A stretch of 64,000 nt of DNA. Source: Polaromonas sp047303325 (lineage in GTDB: Bacteria > Pseudomonadota > Gammaproteobacteria > Burkholderiales > Burkholderiaceae_C). Position numbers and translations under genes: made by a program. Under the pieces are notes generated by a model, which had not been told where the DNA came from, did not search any database, and saw only the letters and a program-made list of their open reading frames with translations. The number at the start of each line of letters is the position of its first letter. Within the stretch, counting starts at the first letter, position 1. The DNA lies in contig NZ_JBKBEX010000009.1 in the NCBI RefSeq assembly GCF_047303325.1, forward strand, positions 62,001 through 126,000, given 5' to 3'. Positions 24,645 through 32,993 of this stretch are shown here, piece by piece.

Positions 24645-25621
24645 GCCGGCTCGGGCACCGGTTCGGCCGCCGCGGCCTGCCCGGCAGCGGCCTCGCCTTC
24701 GCCCAGTTCACCGCCCAGCGCATCCAGCAGGTCGGGGATCAGCGAGGACAGCTCGCCGGTGATGATGGCTGCGTCGGTATCAAAGCCGTCGTCGTCCTTG
24801 CCGCTTTCCTGCACGCCGTCCAGCACTACGTCGAGCAGTTTGAGTTTTTTGAGTTGCGCGGTTTCAGTGAGCACAAAGGACACGCGCTCGTTCCAGGTCA
24901 TGGCCAGCTGCGTGGGCAGCTTGCCGGCTGCGATGTGCTGGGCCACTTCGTCGATGTCCAGCGTATGGCGCGAATAGCGCACCGTCGCTTTCTGGTCGTC
25001 GGGCGTCTTGAGTTCGCAGTCGCGATCCACCGTGAAGTTGTAAGGTGCTTCGCGGGTCGACAGCCAGTGCGACATCGCGGCGGCGGCCGACATCTGCGTC
25101 TGTATGGGGCTGGCCTTGAGGCCGGGCAGGGCGCCGGGGATTTCGCTGAGCGCCTCCACCAGGTAGCTGATCACTTTGTCGGCGCCCGTGAGGTTGCCGG
25201 AATCGACCACCAGGAATTTGTTCACCGGGTCTATCCACAGCGTGGTGGTGGATCGTTTGGTGAAGGCCCGCGGCAGCAGGTCCAGCATGACTTCCTGCTT
25301 GAACTCTTTTTTGATCTTGGCGCCCACGCGCTCGCGGCCGGTTTCTTCCTTGTACTTCTCAATGCGTTCGTCCACCGCGGCCTTGACGGCCGAGGAGGGC
25401 ACGGGCCGGCGCTCGGTGCACAGCCGCGCAATCACCGAGCGGCCTACGCTTTCGAGCAGCACGGTGCTTTTGTTGCCGCGCGGCGGTACCCAGCCGCTGG
25501 ACTCCGGCTCGGTCGCGCCGCAGGGCACAAAGCGCTGGGACTGGAAAATCTCTTCCAGCGCCTCCAGGGGCGGCAACACAAAATCATCGGCAATGCGGAA
25601 AAAGATCGCGGTATTGAACAT
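24641..25621 (-). CDS. rdgC: recombination-associated protein RdgC
   Basis: RdgC is a ring-shaped DNA-binding protein that limits RecA activity. The 326-residue product has the family N-terminus MFNTAIFFRIADDFVLPP, the FVPCGATEPESSGWVPPRG stretch and the central KKEFKQEVMLDLLPRAFTKR and WIDPVNKFLVVDSG motifs. The C-terminus ends in a Pro/Ala-rich tail. Its stop codon shares two bases with the aldolase stop (TTAG at 24641-24644), so the two genes are strictly convergent. Confidence 0.95.
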   Translation of the reverse strand: MFNTAIFFRIADDFVLPPLEALEEIFQSQRFVPCGATEPESSGWVPPRGNKSTVLLESVGRSVIARLCTERRPVPSSAVKAAVDERIEKYKEETGRERVGAKIKKEFKQEVMLDLLPRAFTKRSTTTLWIDPVNKFLVVDSGNLTGADKVISYLVEALSEIPGALPGLKASPIQTQMSAAAAMSHWLSTREAPYNFTVDRDCELKTPDDQKATVRYSRHTLDIDEVAQHIAAGKLPTQLAMTWNERVSFVLTETAQLKKLKLLDVVLDGVQESGKDDDGFDTDAAIITGELSSLIPDLLDALGGELGEGEAAAGQAAAAEPVPEPA

Positions 25622-25756
25622 GGATTCCAGGGGGTGGGGAACGGGAAAAGAGCCTGGCCGCGGGGCCGGGTGAAAGCGAAGGCCTTGTGGGGGATTCGCG
25701 GGTATGCAGGAAATTTTACCGGGTCTGTTGGGGCGGGCTGTGCGGTCCGCCGGCGT

Positions 25757-26314
25757 TCATGCGATGTCGGCGGTATGGATGCCGAAGGCGCCCTTGCGCC
25801 TGTCTTCAAAATAATGTTCCAGGGTTTCCTTGACCGTCTTGAAGGCGATCTCGTCCCAGGGAATTTCGGCTTCGGTGAACAGCCGTGCCTCTATGGTTTC
25901 GTGGCCGGGATTGAACTCGGTGCTCAAAAGCCGCGCCCGGTAAAACAAATGGACCTGGCCGACGCGCACCACATTCATCACGGTGAAAAGGCCCAGCATT
26001 TCAAATTGCGCGCCGGCCTCTTCATCCGTCTCGCGGGCCGCGCCTTCAGCGGTGGTTTCGCCCAGTTCCATGAAGCCGGCGGGCAAGGTCCACTTGCCCC
26101 AGCGCGGTTCGATATTGCGTTTGCAGAGCAGCACGTGCGCGCCGTCCTCGCCCCAGGTGGGCACGGTGCCGACCACATTGAGCGGGTTTTCATAGTGGAC
26201 GGTGTTGCAGGCCGGGCAGACCGCGCGCTCCTTGGTGTCGCCGTCATCCGGCAACCGGTAGGCCACGGCGGTGCCGCAGACACGGCAGTGTTTCAGGGGA
26301 GGGCGATGCATCAA
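25757..26314 (-). CDS. Nudix hydrolase with N-terminal zinc ribbon
   Basis: A 185-residue pyrophosphohydrolase. A zinc ribbon (CRVCG at 10-14, CPACN at 33-37) precedes the Nudix box, which runs from Gly80 to about residue 102 with the GETTAEGAARETDEEAG core matching G-x5-E-x7-RE-x2-EE-x-G. Zinc-ribbon Nudix proteins include NudC-like NADH/de-capping enzymes and ADP-ribose hydrolases, but the NudC SQPWPFP signature is not seen, so the substrate is open. It is a stand-alone gene between rdgC and the TRAP operon terminator. Confidence 0.9.
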   Translation of the reverse strand: MMHRPPLKHCRVCGTAVAYRLPDDGDTKERAVCPACNTVHYENPLNVVGTVPTWGEDGAHVLLCKRNIEPRWGKWTLPAGFMELGETTAEGAARETDEEAGAQFEMLGLFTVMNVVRVGQVHLFYRARLLSTEFNPGHETIEARLFTEAEIPWDEIAFKTVKETLEHYFEDRRKGAFGIHTADIA

Positions 26315-26372
26315 ATGAGTGTAGCGGCTTCGGCGTGCGGGCAGCCTGGCCGGCCCAGGCCGACCGGCATTT

Positions 26373-26398
26373 AAAAACCGGGCACAGGCCCGGTTTTT
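26373..26398 (-). terminator. terminator of the TRAP transporter operon
   Basis: AAAAACCGGGC (26373-26383) pairs with GCCCGGTTTTT (26388-26398) around ACAG. It lies 23 bp after the dctP stop; both strands end in a T-run, so it works in either direction. Confidence 0.88.
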
Positions 26399-26420
26399 TG
26401 GGGGGGCACGGATCCGGGGT

Positions 26421-27473
26421 TCAAACCTTGGTCGTCTTGGTATGCTTTTCGATGAGGCCGCGCGCCGTGTCGAGCAGCTTCTTGCCGTCGAAGCCCTTTT
26501 TGTTCATGTCCTCCACCCACTCGACTTCCACCGTGCGCGATTTGCGGCGGAAGTCCTGGGCTTCGGCGGCGCTCACGGTGTAAATGATGTTGCCGCGGTC
26601 GCTGGCGGTCTTGCGGCCGGGTACGTCGTTGCCCTGCTGCACCTTGCCCAGCCAGGCCGAGGTGGCCATGCCGGAGTTGTTGTCGATGACCTTTTTGAGC
26701 TCGGGCGCCAGCGAGTTGTACTTGGCCTTGTTCATGGCCATCACAAAGGTGGTGGTGTAGAGGCTGCCGCCGGCGGGGTCGAACTCGGCATGGAACTTGG
26801 TGAGCTCGTTGACTTTGACCGAAGGCACGACCTCCCAGGGGATCACGCAGCCGTTGATGGTGCCCTTGCTCAGCGCGTCGGGAATCTGCGGCAGCGGCAT
26901 GCCGACCGGCGTGGCGCCCAGCACGCCCATGAGCTTGGTCACCTGGCGGGTCGGCGCGCGCAGCTTGAGGCCGCGCATGTCGGCGATGGACTTGACGGGC
27001 TTGTCCACCGTATGGATCACGCCGGGGCCGTGCACCTGCAGCGCCAGCACCTGGGTGTCCTTGAACTCGTCGGGCGCGACCGTCTGCACGTATTCCCAAT
27101 AGGCCTTGGAGGTGGCTTCGGCATTGGACATCATGAAGGGCAGCTCAAACACCTCGATGCGCGGAAAGCGTCCGGCCGTGTTGCCGGGCAGTGTCCAGAC
27201 CACATCGACCACGCCGTCCTTGACCTGGTCGTAGAGCTGCACCGGCGTTCCGCCCAGCTGCATGGCCGGGTAGCCTTCAAATTTGATGCGCCCGCCCGAT
27301 TCCTTTTCGACTTTTTCCATCCAAGGCTTGTGCATGGCCAGCCAGACATTGGAGGTCGGCGACATGAAGGTGTGGAACTTCAGGGTCACGGCCTGCTGGG
27401 CCAGGCTGGAGAGCGCCGGCGCGCCCAGGGCTGCGGCGGCGCCGGTCTTCAAAAGTGTGCGGCGGTGGATCAT
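26421..27473 (-). CDS. TRAP transporter substrate-binding protein (DctP family)
   Basis: The periplasmic receptor of the TRAP system encoded just upstream, 350 residues. ATG at 27473 was chosen because GGAG sits six bases before it; the in-frame ATG at 27485 contains that ribosome site. The N-terminus HRRTLLKTGAAAALG is a twin-arginine signal. DctP landmarks include VTLKFHTFMSPTSNVW, LKLRAPTRQVTKLMGVLGATPVGMP (shown in part) and the NGCVIPWEVVPS segment. TRAP receptors bind organic acids; no ligand can be named. It is separated by 87 bp from the large permease gene, whereas the two permease genes overlap. Confidence 0.9.
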   Translation of the reverse strand: MIHRRTLLKTGAAAALGAPALSSLAQQAVTLKFHTFMSPTSNVWLAMHKPWMEKVEKESGGRIKFEGYPAMQLGGTPVQLYDQVKDGVVDVVWTLPGNTAGRFPRIEVFELPFMMSNAEATSKAYWEYVQTVAPDEFKDTQVLALQVHGPGVIHTVDKPVKSIADMRGLKLRAPTRQVTKLMGVLGATPVGMPLPQIPDALSKGTINGCVIPWEVVPSVKVNELTKFHAEFDPAGGSLYTTTFVMAMNKAKYNSLAPELKKVIDNNSGMATSAWLGKVQQGNDVPGRKTASDRGNIIYTVSAAEAQDFRRKSRTVEVEWVEDMNKKGFDGKKLLDTARGLIEKHTKTTKV

Positions 27474-27560
27474 GGAAATCTCCATTGGTAAAGATGATTC
27501 GACCTTATACGAAACCCAGAAAGGCCGAACCGGTGAATTCCCTTGAATGCGGCGCGGAGG

Positions 27561-28880
27561 TCAATTCATGAACTTCACCAGCCAGAGGGCAATGCCCGGG
27601 AATGCCAGCATCAACACGATGCGGATCAGGTCGCTGACGAGGAAGGGAAGCACGCCGCGAAAGCTTTCGCTGAGCGGTACATCCCTGGCCATGCCGTTGA
27701 CCACGTAAACGTTCAGCCCCATGGGCGGAACCAGGAGCCCGAAGGAGACCACCATCAGGATCAGGATGCCGAACCAGATGGCGAGCGACTCCTTGGGCAT
27801 GCCGAAATCCAGGCCCATCACGACCGGGAAAAAGATCGGGATGGTCAGCAGGATGATGGAAAGCTCCTCGGTCACCATGCCTAGCAGGAGATGCAGCGCC
27901 ACGATGGCGACCATGACCCAGATCGGCGCCAGGTTCCAGCTGGCTATCAGCCCGACCAGCTGGTGCTGTATCTGTGTCAGCGCCAGTGTCGAGTTCATGA
28001 TGTCGGCGCCGATGAAGATCAGGAAAATCATGGCTGAACTGGTAGCGGTGCCGTAAAAGCAATGCTTGAACTTCTCCCAGCTCATCTCACCCTTGGCCAG
28101 CGCCGCCAGGAAGGCTGTGGCCGCACCCACGGCCGCGCCTTCGGTTGGCGAGAAGAAGCCGCCGTAAATGCCGCCAAAAACGAGTGTGAACACGGCGGCA
28201 ATCGGTGCCAGCCCGATGATCAATCGCGTGTTCATTTTCGGCGGGTTCTTCAATACCTCCGGCGCATGGCCCGGCACCACACGCACGTAGACCGCGATCA
28301 CCAGCATGTAGCCGAGCATCGCCAGGATGCCGGGGATGGTGGCGGCGAGAAACAGCTTGGCGATGTTTTGCTCGGTCAGGATCGCGTAGATCACCAGCGG
28401 AACGGACGGAGGGATCAGTATGCCGAGCGTGCCGGCGGTGGCCAGCGTGCCGGTGGCCAGGCGTCCTGAATAGCCGTGGCGTTTCATTTCAGGCAAGGCC
28501 ACACCCGTGATGGTGGCCGCGGTGGCGACGGAAGATCCGCAAATCGCGCCGAAAGCCGCGCTGGCCATCACGGCGGCCATGGCCAGCCCGCCCTTGAGCC
28601 GGCCGGTGATGGCTGCGGTGAACTCGAACAGGGACTTGCTGATGCCGCCTTGCGTGGCGAACTGGCCCATCAGGATAAAGAGCGGGATCACCGACAGGTC
28701 ATAACTGGCAAAGCGCGCGAACGCCATGCTGTTCATGAAGTTGGCAAACGGGCCCCAGCCGGTCTGCATGACGTAGCCCACGGAGCCTGCCAGGAACATG
28801 CTGATGGCGATCGGCGTGCGCAGTGCCATCAGCACGAACATCAGAACGAGGACGAAGCCCGCGATGGAAAGGCCGCTCAT
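27561..28880 (-). CDS. TRAP transporter large permease (DctM family)
   Basis: The Na+-driven transport subunit, 439 residues from the ATG at 28880 (MSGLSIAGFVLVLMFVL). It shows about 12 hydrophobic segments and DctM landmarks IPLFILMGQFATQGG, GAICGSSVATAATI, GTLATAGTLGILIPPSVPLV and GGFFSPTEGAAVGA. The ATG overlaps the stop of the small permease as ATGA (28877-28880). It partners with DctQ and DctP. Confidence 0.93.
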   Translation of the reverse strand: MSGLSIAGFVLVLMFVLMALRTPIAISMFLAGSVGYVMQTGWGPFANFMNSMAFARFASYDLSVIPLFILMGQFATQGGISKSLFEFTAAITGRLKGGLAMAAVMASAAFGAICGSSVATAATITGVALPEMKRHGYSGRLATGTLATAGTLGILIPPSVPLVIYAILTEQNIAKLFLAATIPGILAMLGYMLVIAVYVRVVPGHAPEVLKNPPKMNTRLIIGLAPIAAVFTLVFGGIYGGFFSPTEGAAVGAATAFLAALAKGEMSWEKFKHCFYGTATSSAMIFLIFIGADIMNSTLALTQIQHQLVGLIASWNLAPIWVMVAIVALHLLLGMVTEELSIILLTIPIFFPVVMGLDFGMPKESLAIWFGILILMVVSFGLLVPPMGLNVYVVNGMARDVPLSESFRGVLPFLVSDLIRIVLMLAFPGIALWLVKFMN

Positions 28881-29359
28881 GCCGGACTCTCCGGCTCGAC
28901 CCGGAAACCAAAGACCGCCTGATGCAAGGCAATCACCGCAGTCAGCAAAAAGCCCGGAACCATGGTGACGTAGGCATACCACTCCGGAACGCCCAGCAGC
29001 ATGGTGCTGGAATTGGTCTGCCACGAGTTCAGGCCACCGAGCCCGGCGCGCCAGGCCAGCAGCACAAAGCACAGGCCGAGGAGCAGGGCTCCCAGCCGGT
29101 CCAGTTGCCTATTGACGCGATGCGGCACGCGTGCGGTAAAAAAGTCGACGATGATGTTGCCGTGTTGCAATTGGCACAGGGGCATGAACAGCCCCACGGC
29201 CGCGCCGGTGGCCAGGCCGACCAGCTCAAAGTCGCCCGGAACGGTTTTGCCCAGGGTTTCGCGGCCGATGATGCTGACACAGGTCAGCAGCGTGATCGCC
29301 GTCATCAACAACCCGGCCAGGATGGCGCTCAGCTTTGACAGGTTTTCAAGGATTTTCAA
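28877..29359 (-). CDS. TRAP transporter small permease (DctQ family)
   Basis: A four-helix membrane subunit, 160 residues, with DctQ-like LVGLATGAAVGLFMPLCQL and GNIIVDFFTARVP stretches. The start is TTG at 29359, preceded by GGAGA six bases upstream; no ATG is available before the first helix. It is the first gene of the dctQ-dctM-dctP transcription unit. Confidence 0.87.
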   Translation of the reverse strand: MKILENLSKLSAILAGLLMTAITLLTCVSIIGRETLGKTVPGDFELVGLATGAAVGLFMPLCQLQHGNIIVDFFTARVPHRVNRQLDRLGALLLGLCFVLLAWRAGLGGLNSWQTNSSTMLLGVPEWYAYVTMVPGFLLTAVIALHQAVFGFRVEPESPA

Positions 29360-29524
29360 GAAAGGTCTCCGAAAAGCAGAACGTGGTTTCGAGGTGGCCC
29401 CCGGACCGCATGGGCCGATTATCAGAATTGCGGCCTCATCCGGGCAGGCGGCTTACCCGAAGAGGCCGGGGTATTTGCGCGGTGATTAAAGCAGATGCGC
29501 GTTCATCGCGCAAACCACCCGCCA

Positions 29525-29552
29525 TGAAAAACGGCCGCGCGAGGCGGCCGTT
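29525..29552 (-). terminator. terminator downstream of the gentisate operon
   Basis: On the minus strand AACGGCCGC pairs with GCGGCCGTT (29530-29538/29544-29552) and is followed by TTTTT. It lies 50 bp after the stop of the FAH-family gene. The rest of the 243-bp gap to dctQ shows no gene. Confidence 0.8.
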
Positions 29553-29602
29553 CATGCTTGTCGCCGCCGCCTGCGGTGTGGGCGCGGACATGGGTAAAGG
29601 TG

Positions 29603-30298
29603 TTACGCGACCTTGATGGTCAACGTGCCCAGGCCGGCCACGCTGCCGACCATGGTGTCGCCGGAGACCACCGCCCCCACACCTTCTGGCGTGCCGGTAT
29701 AAATCAAATCGCCGGGCTGCAGTTCCCAGGCCGTCGACAGGTGTTCAATGGTTTCGGCGATGTTCCAGATCAGTTTGGACACATTGCTGCGCTGGCGGTC
29801 CGTGCCGTTGACCTGGATGTACAGCTCGGCATGGTTCACGTCGCCGGCCTGGGCCGCGGGCGTGATCGGGCCTATGGGCGCGGAGTGGTCGTAAGCCTTG
29901 CCTATGCACCAGGGGCGGCCCTGTTTTTTCATCTCGCCCTGCAGGTCGCGGCGCGTCATGTCCAGGCCCACTGCGTAGCCGTAGATATGCTTGTGCGCGT
30001 CGGCGGCCTTGATGTTTTTGCCGCCCGTGCCTATGGCCACGACCAGCTCGATCTCATGGTGCAGGTTTTTGGTGAGGCTCGGGTAGGGAATGGTGCCGGT
30101 GCTGCCGCCGTCCACCGCGACAATGGCGTCGGCCGGTTTCAGGAAGAAGAAGGGCGGCTCGCGGCCGGTAAAACCCATTTCCTTGGCGTGCTCTTCGTAG
30201 TTGCGGCCCACGCAGTAAATGCGGTGCACGGGAAACCGCTCTTTGCTGCCGACGACGGGGACGGACACCGTGGCCGGTGGGGTGATGACAAAACTCAT
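29603..30298 (-). CDS. fumarylpyruvate hydrolase (FAH family)
   Basis: A metal-dependent C-C hydrolase of 231 residues. FAH-family landmarks are IYCVGRNYEEHAKEMG, PPFFFLKPADAI, LHHEIELVVAIG (the acidic metal ligands), GYAVGLDMTRRDLQ and DLIYTGTPEGVGAV. Because it overlaps gentisate dioxygenase by ATGA (30295-30298), the likely reaction is fumarylpyruvate to fumarate plus pyruvate, the last step of the gentisate pathway. The start at 30298 fits the overlap; longer frames run into the dioxygenase gene. The exact substrate is inferred from context. Confidence 0.88.
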   Translation of the reverse strand: MSFVITPPATVSVPVVGSKERFPVHRIYCVGRNYEEHAKEMGFTGREPPFFFLKPADAIVAVDGGSTGTIPYPSLTKNLHHEIELVVAIGTGGKNIKAADAHKHIYGYAVGLDMTRRDLQGEMKKQGRPWCIGKAYDHSAPIGPITPAAQAGDVNHAELYIQVNGTDRQRSNVSKLIWNIAETIEHLSTAWELQPGDLIYTGTPEGVGAVVSGDTMVGSVAGLGTLTIKVA

Positions 30299-31392
30299 GA
30301 CAACCTTTCTTCTCTGTGTATGCCCAGGGCCTGGTGCACCGGGCGGTCTGAAAAACTGAACAGCACACAAGATTGCGCCGAACGCAATTGCGCAGTGTGC
30401 CACGACGGAATCACAAAATGGTCGCGCGGGCCGAATTCAAAGGTACGGGTTTCGCCACCCTGCGTGATGTCGACCGAACCCGAGCCTTCGACCACGCTGA
30501 ACACGGCGCCGTCGGTCTGGCGCCAGGGCTTGCCGGCAAAGCCCGCGGGCAGGCGCTGCATAAAGGTCGCCATGGTGGGCATGGGCGAGCCGCCCGTGGC
30601 CGGGTTCACATAGCGCAGCTTCACGCCGTCCCAGGCGTCGATGTCGGCATGGGCTTCCAGTTGATGCAGGGTCTCGCGCGTGCGTTCGTAAGGGTAGCTG
30701 AAGATGGGCGAGGTCTGGCCGAAAGGTGCGTCGTAGCGCATCGGCAGCATGTTGGCGCCGTAGCGGTGGCTGCTGATGCCCAGGGGCTTGGTGACTTCCT
30801 GCTGTTTGGCGCCGCCGTTCTCGGCAAAACCCGCGTCGAAAAAACGCAGCATGGGAATGTCCAGGCCGTCCAGCCAGACCACCGGCGCGTCGGATTCGAC
30901 GCGGCCTTCAAGGCCGTGGTCGTGCCAGGTCCAGCTGGGCGTGATGATGAAGTCGCCGGGCTTCATCAGCGTGCGCTCGCCGTCGACGGCGGTGAAAGCG
31001 CCGTGGCCTTCAACGACAAAACGCAGCGCGCTTTGCGTGTGGCGGTGGCTGGGTGCGATTTCACCGGGCAGGATGACCTGCAGGCCGGCGTAGAGCGACT
31101 GCGTGATGCAAGACTGCCCGCGCAGGCCGGGGTTTTCCAGGATCAGCACGCGACGCACCGCCTCTTCGGCGGTGATCAGTTCGCCCGACTGCATCAGGAA
31201 GGGACGCACGTCGGCATATTTCCACAACGCCGGCTGGCAGGGCGTGTTCGGCGACTGCGGCACCAGGGCGTGCAGCACTTCCCAGAGCGGCGTCATGCTG
31301 TGCGCCGAAATGGCCTCATAAAAAGCCTTGCGCGCGGCGCCGTTGGGCACGGCGCACTGGCCGTGGGCGGGGGGAGGGGGCGTCATGTCCAT
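30295..31392 (-). CDS. gentisate 1,2-dioxygenase
   Basis: A two-cupin ring-cleaving Fe(II) enzyme of 365 residues that converts gentisate plus O2 to maleylpyruvate. The N-terminal cupin carries the metal motif SHRHTQSALRFVVEG and the later WTWHDHG histidine; the C-terminal cupin (PAGFAGKPWRQTDGAVFSVV, FGPRDHFVIPSWH) is degenerate, as usual in the family. Length and order match characterised gentisate dioxygenases. The stop overlaps the hydrolase start, and the FAD oxidoreductase ends 19 bp upstream, so it is inside one operon. Confidence 0.92.
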   Translation of the reverse strand: MDMTPPPPAHGQCAVPNGAARKAFYEAISAHSMTPLWEVLHALVPQSPNTPCQPALWKYADVRPFLMQSGELITAEEAVRRVLILENPGLRGQSCITQSLYAGLQVILPGEIAPSHRHTQSALRFVVEGHGAFTAVDGERTLMKPGDFIITPSWTWHDHGLEGRVESDAPVVWLDGLDIPMLRFFDAGFAENGGAKQQEVTKPLGISSHRYGANMLPMRYDAPFGQTSPIFSYPYERTRETLHQLEAHADIDAWDGVKLRYVNPATGGSPMPTMATFMQRLPAGFAGKPWRQTDGAVFSVVEGSGSVDITQGGETRTFEFGPRDHFVIPSWHTAQLRSAQSCVLFSFSDRPVHQALGIHREERLS

Positions 31393-31411
31393 GAGGGGTG
31401 TCCTTCTTTGG

Positions 31412-32776
31412 TTAGAGATCGCCGTCGTTGTCGAAATACACGCCGTCCCGCGTGAGCAGCTGCTGCAGCTGCTTCACGTCGGTCTCGGCAAAACTCCGGC
31501 CCGCGCCGGGCATGGCCGCCGCCGTGCCGGCCGCTTGGCCCATCACAAAGCAGCCGCCGCTGGCGCGTGCGGCCGACTGGCCCTCATGCGTCATCGAGGC
31601 GCAGCGCCCGGCCACCAGCAGGTTGGCCACGCCCTGGGGCACCAGCATGCGCCAGGGCAGCTCGTTGTAGGTGCGGCCTTCAGCGGCGTCGACGTTGCGC
31701 GGAAACTGCCAGTCGATGCGGCCGTCGGCATGCAGCTCCATGGGCCAGGCGTTGATGCCGATGGCGTCTTCAAAACGGGCCGAGGAAAGGATGTCTTCGC
31801 CGCTCAGTGCGTACAGGCCTTTGATGCGGCGCGTCTCGCGTATGCCCACCTGGGGTGCGATGTCGACGATGGCGGAATCCGCGAAACCCGGCACTTCATT
31901 GCGCAGGAAGCGGAAGTATTCGGTGATCTGGCGCCGGCCCTCGAGTTCGCCCTCGCTCAGTTGCCGCGCGTCGGTGGCGTCCATGGCCGTGCCCTGGGCG
32001 TTGCGGATTTGCGTGACGTTGGCGCGCCATTCGGCCGGGTTCTTTTGCGGCCTGAGGATGGCGCCCTCGCGCGGAAACTTGTAGCGGCCCGGCTCACGTG
32101 CCTGGCTTTCGGCCATCAGCGTGTTGATGGCCTTGAACTCGCCGACGGCCGCCAGCGCGCGCGACGCGTCGACATGGCCGACACGGAACATGGTCGAGGG
32201 AAACAGCGCACTGCCGTGGCCGTCGCCGAGCTCAAACGGCACACCCGCGAAGTTCGCCACATCGGCATCGCCCGAGCAATCGATAAAACGTGTGGCGCGT
32301 ATCGCCTGGCGGCCCGACTTGGTTTCCACCACCAGGGCGCCGATTTGGTCACCCTCCATCACCACGGCCGCGGCCCAGGCATGAAAGAGGATGTGCACGC
32401 CGGCGGCCACCAGCAGCTGGTCGGCCGCGCATTTATAGGCCGACACGTCATAGGAGCGCACGCGTATGCGGCCCTGCATGCCGTCCTGCGGCGCATTGAG
32501 GCCGCCCAGCGCGTCAATGCGCTGCAACAGGTCGTCGGCGACGCCGCGCACCACCTGCCGCATTTCGCCGTTCTTGCGGCCGTACAGGCCCGCGAAATTG
32601 GTGACGCCACCAGCCGTACCCATGCCGCCCAGGAAACCGTAGCGCTCCACCAGCAAGGTGCGCGCGCCATGCCGCGCGGCACTGACGCTGGCAGCCAGGC
32701 CGGCGGGGCCGCCGCCAATCACAACGACGTCAAATTCGCCGTAGATAGGTAGACTGCGCGCGGGTTCGGTGATCAA
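31412..32776 (-). CDS. FAD-dependent oxidoreductase of unknown function
   Basis: A 454-residue flavoprotein with the dinucleotide-binding motif VVVIGGGPAGLAASVSAARHG near the start (about residues 18-38), an LGGMGTAGG stretch and a C-terminal ASGGCFVMGQAAGTAAA flavin-contact region, as in the FAD_oxidored group. The apparent start is TTG at 32776 with GGGGGTG upstream; no ATG precedes the Rossmann motif. It lies inside the 3-hydroxybenzoate/gentisate operon, but no such enzyme is needed in the standard pathway. It could act on a related aromatic or on an upstream substrate; nothing in the sequence settles this. A large inverted repeat separates it from the preceding Bug gene. Confidence 0.8.
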   Translation of the reverse strand: MITEPARSLPIYGEFDVVVIGGGPAGLAASVSAARHGARTLLVERYGFLGGMGTAGGVTNFAGLYGRKNGEMRQVVRGVADDLLQRIDALGGLNAPQDGMQGRIRVRSYDVSAYKCAADQLLVAAGVHILFHAWAAAVVMEGDQIGALVVETKSGRQAIRATRFIDCSGDADVANFAGVPFELGDGHGSALFPSTMFRVGHVDASRALAAVGEFKAINTLMAESQAREPGRYKFPREGAILRPQKNPAEWRANVTQIRNAQGTAMDATDARQLSEGELEGRRQITEYFRFLRNEVPGFADSAIVDIAPQVGIRETRRIKGLYALSGEDILSSARFEDAIGINAWPMELHADGRIDWQFPRNVDAAEGRTYNELPWRMLVPQGVANLLVAGRCASMTHEGQSAARASGGCFVMGQAAGTAAAMPGAGRSFAETDVKQLQQLLTRDGVYFDNDGDL

Positions 32777-32794
32777 GTTGCACCCCCGTCCAGG

Positions 32795-32975
32795 CTCACT
32801 GCGTGTAGCCTGTTCCCCCCTTGAGGGGGCGGCGCCTGCGGCCTGGCAAAGCCGGTTCCGCGGCCCCCACTGGTTGTGCTCCCAGAACTCTTAAGCCCAG
32901 CATGAGCCGCGGAACCGGCTTTGCCGGGCCGCAGGCGGGCGGCCTCCTCGGGGGGCAGAGAGCTACACGCAGTGA
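32795..32975. repeat. dispersed intergenic repeat, copy A (large inverted repeat)
   Basis: The left arm (32795-32863, containing CACTGCGTGTAG and AAAGCCGGTTCCGCGG) is an imperfect inverted copy of the right arm (32907-32975, containing CCGCGGAACCGGCTTTGCC and CTACACGCAGTG), with a 43-bp spacer. Related sequence recurs at 45561-45664 and 57454-57626. It is noncoding and sits inside the gentisate operon between the Bug and FAD oxidoreductase genes. Confidence 0.85.
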
Positions 32976-32993
32976 GCGAACGTGGGGGCATCA

